Source of the DNA: Paenibacillus rigui
Lineage (GTDB): Bacteria > Bacillota > Bacilli > Paenibacillales > NBRC-103111
Reading direction: 5' to 3'
Assembly (NCBI RefSeq): GCF_002234615.1
Contig: NZ_NMQW01000057.1
Location: 1-64,000, forward strand
DNA: 64,000 bases
The notes below the pieces were generated by a model. The model worked only from the letters and a program-made list of their open reading frames with translations. It was not told where the DNA came from and ran no database searches. The position numbers and the translations under genes are program-made. This document shows, piece after piece, positions 62,706 through 64,000 of the stretch. Positions within the stretch are counted from its first letter, which is position 1. Every line of letters begins with the position of its first letter.

Positions 62706-63599
62706 TTAAGCTTCCTCGTGCATCGGCTTCGCCGCTTTCATTTTCCGGTACGCCACGGGAGTCATCCCTTTCGTCTCCCGAAATATGCGGGCAAAGGTAT
62801 TGTAGGAGCCGTATCCGGTCTCCAGTGCAATGTCTGACACATTCATTTCGGTTGATACGAGCAGCCCGCAAGCCTGGCGGATTCGAACCTCGTGAACGAA
62901 GGTCACGAAATTTTGACCGATCGTTTTTTTGAATAGCTCGCTTAAATACGGGATACTGAAGCCGAAGCGCTCCGCTAAGCCGGACAAGGTCAGATCCTCC
63001 TGATAGTGGGCATGAATATGCTGGATGACGCGCCAAATGCTGCCTCTTGAAGCGGTCCGGTCGCTTGTATGCTGGGAACCGGCTTCCCCACTTGCCGTCT
63101 CTCTGCGGGTCCGGTCGAATTGAACCAATAGCTCCATCAGCTTGGCCTTGATCAAAGCATGCTTCCACGCCTCGCTCCCGGTATACTCCTGCATCAGTTC
63201 CTGCAAAATCCGGCACATCCGCTCGTGCCCGTCCCCGCTCATTTGTACGAACGGCGGCAGTTCCGCTTCGGTCGACTGCCAGTCAATACCAGGAATTGGC
63301 TCGCCTGGGGCATAGAGATGAATTCCGAAATTACAATTATATAAGGATAGGCGCTGCCCTGGATCCGGATGGATTTCGTGATACTGGTAAGGCATAACCA
63401 AGGTGAAGGTGCCTGGCCGCATCGGATGCGTCACACCGTTGATGATTTCGTTCCCGCTTCCCTCGATAACATAGGAAAACTCCAAATAATCGTGCCTGTG
63501 CGAGGGAAAGCCCTTGGTCAAGGTATTGATTTTCAGATGAAAAGGAAACCCCGAATCCATATTCGGATAGTGTGTAAAATATTGCGGCACCGATGCCAT
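62706..63599 (-). CDS. AraC family transcriptional regulator
   Basis: A 297-residue regulator with a cupin sensing domain (FPSHRHDYLEFSYVIEGSG, MRPGTFTLVMPYQYHEI) and a C-terminal AraC helix-turn-helix pair (LSGLAERFGFSIPYLSELFK; FARIFRETKGMTPVAYRK). GAGAGGGGG lies upstream of ATG 63599. It is divergent from the Gfo/Idh/MocA gene at the right edge and so is its likely regulator. It is not closely alike to the other three AraC proteins in the window. Confidence 0.92.
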   Translation of the reverse strand: MASVPQYFTHYPNMDSGFPFHLKINTLTKGFPSHRHDYLEFSYVIEGSGNEIINGVTHPMRPGTFTLVMPYQYHEIHPDPGQRLSLYNCNFGIHLYAPGEPIPGIDWQSTEAELPPFVQMSGDGHERMCRILQELMQEYTGSEAWKHALIKAKLMELLVQFDRTRRETASGEAGSQHTSDRTASRGSIWRVIQHIHAHYQEDLTLSGLAERFGFSIPYLSELFKKTIGQNFVTFVHEVRIRQACGLLVSTEMNVSDIALETGYGSYNTFARIFRETKGMTPVAYRKMKAAKPMHEEA

Positions 63600-63748
63600 G
63601 AACGAGCCGCCCCCTCTCCAAGACTTCTAAGTGCTGAAATAATGGGATATCCATCGGAAAAAATGGGACGCAATTTATACGCTTTCATCTTACTATAAAA
63701 GTGAAAGCAGTACCAACACACGAACAACAAATAGGAGGGTCTCCACTC

Positions 63749-64000
63749 ATGAGCAATTCGGCACAAATCCGCATCGGAATTATCGGAGCGGGCAATATCG
63801 GTAACGTGCATATTCATACCTTCAAGCAGCTTCCCGACGATGTATCCGTACAAGCCATTACGGATGCCTACCTTCCTCTTGCAGAGCAGCGCGCGGCGGA
63901 ACACGACATACCCAAATGCTACTCGACGGCAGAGGAGCTCATCGCCGATCCGGACATTGACGCCGTAGTGATCGGCGTCCCGAACCAATGGCATGCGCCG
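63749..64000 (+). CDS. Gfo/Idh/MocA family oxidoreductase, 5' part only
   Basis: The first 84 codons of a NAD(P)-dependent sugar dehydrogenase, cut by the window end. The Rossmann start is IRIGIIGAGNIGNVHI, and DIDAVVIGVPNQWHAP is the end of the fifth strand before the EKP motif, which would lie beyond the edge. AGGAGG precedes the ATG. It probably heads a sugar operon under the divergent AraC gene. Confidence 0.9.
   Translation, partial: MSNSAQIRIGIIGAGNIGNVHIHTFKQLPDDVSVQAITDAYLPLAEQRAAEHDIPKCYSTAEELIADPDIDAVVIGVPNQWHAP

Noticed and set aside
1..64000. CRISPR array, tRNA, rRNA or insertion sequence
   Set aside because: No spaced repeat series, cloverleaf, rRNA core sequence or transposase was seen on reading the window.

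Overview
The window looks like chromosome of a spore-forming, low-to-mid GC Firmicute, most likely Paenibacillus or a close relative. The reasons are strong AGGAGG-type ribosome sites, frequent TTG/GTG starts, intrinsic terminators with T runs, T-box leaders, a Spo0E-like protein, a TenA/YlmB thiamin salvage pair, a squalene-hopene/sporulenol-type cyclase and many AraC regulators beside sugar genes. No rRNA, tRNA, CRISPR array or insertion sequence was seen. Functions are read from motifs and family memory; no search was run.

Layout. 0-2.6 kb: a tyrosine recombinase beside palindromic DNA, then two GrpB-family genes. 2.6-16.5 kb: a carbohydrate region with a uronate isomerase-like gene and tagaturonate epimerase (UxaE), an alpha-L-rhamnosidase, a Gfo/Idh/MocA oxidoreductase and three AraC regulators, each divergent from its likely target; an AbrB-type membrane protein, an NlpC/P60 hydrolase, an M29 aminopeptidase and ndk lie among them. 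16.6-24.4 kb: a BadF-type sugar kinase, pyruvate phosphate dikinase and two convergent glycosyltransferase genes, one fused to a methyltransferase. 24.5-34.8 kb: a DeoR regulator, a luciferase-like oxidoreductase, a Q/G-rich protein, a sugar isomerase-like protein, a thioesterase, rpiA, a GIY-YIG/DUF2087 protein, a Rieske protein and a run of small genes. 35-44.3 kb: an aldo/keto reductase, a second M29 peptidase, the tenA-ylmB operon, a DMT transporter, an ECF sigma factor with TPR-like tail coupled to a YciI-like protein, and small conserved genes. 44.3-50.7 kb: ileS (eukaryote-like type) behind a complete T-box, a small alarmone synthetase, a second T-box with no gene after it, an SRPBCC protein and a divergent PurA. 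50.8-64 kb: LysR and XRE regulators, a heterodimeric ABC exporter, a short LtaS-like sulfatase, another DMT transporter, a D-2-hydroxyacid dehydrogenase, a triterpene cyclase, a fourth AraC regulator and the start of another Gfo/Idh/MocA gene.

How genes work together. UxaC-like and UxaE enzymes would take galacturonate to tagaturonate and on to fructuronate, and the rhamnosidase releases L-rhamnose, so the left third suggests plant pectin use with local AraC control. YlmB and TenA overlap by 4 bp and form the two-step salvage of degraded thiamin. The most unusual item is an apparently complete T-box leader at about 48.72-49.0 kb, with its own promoter, T-box motif and terminator, that points at the antisense strand of the alarmone synthetase and has no gene to control. 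The alarmone synthetase is therefore flanked by two tRNA-sensing leaders.
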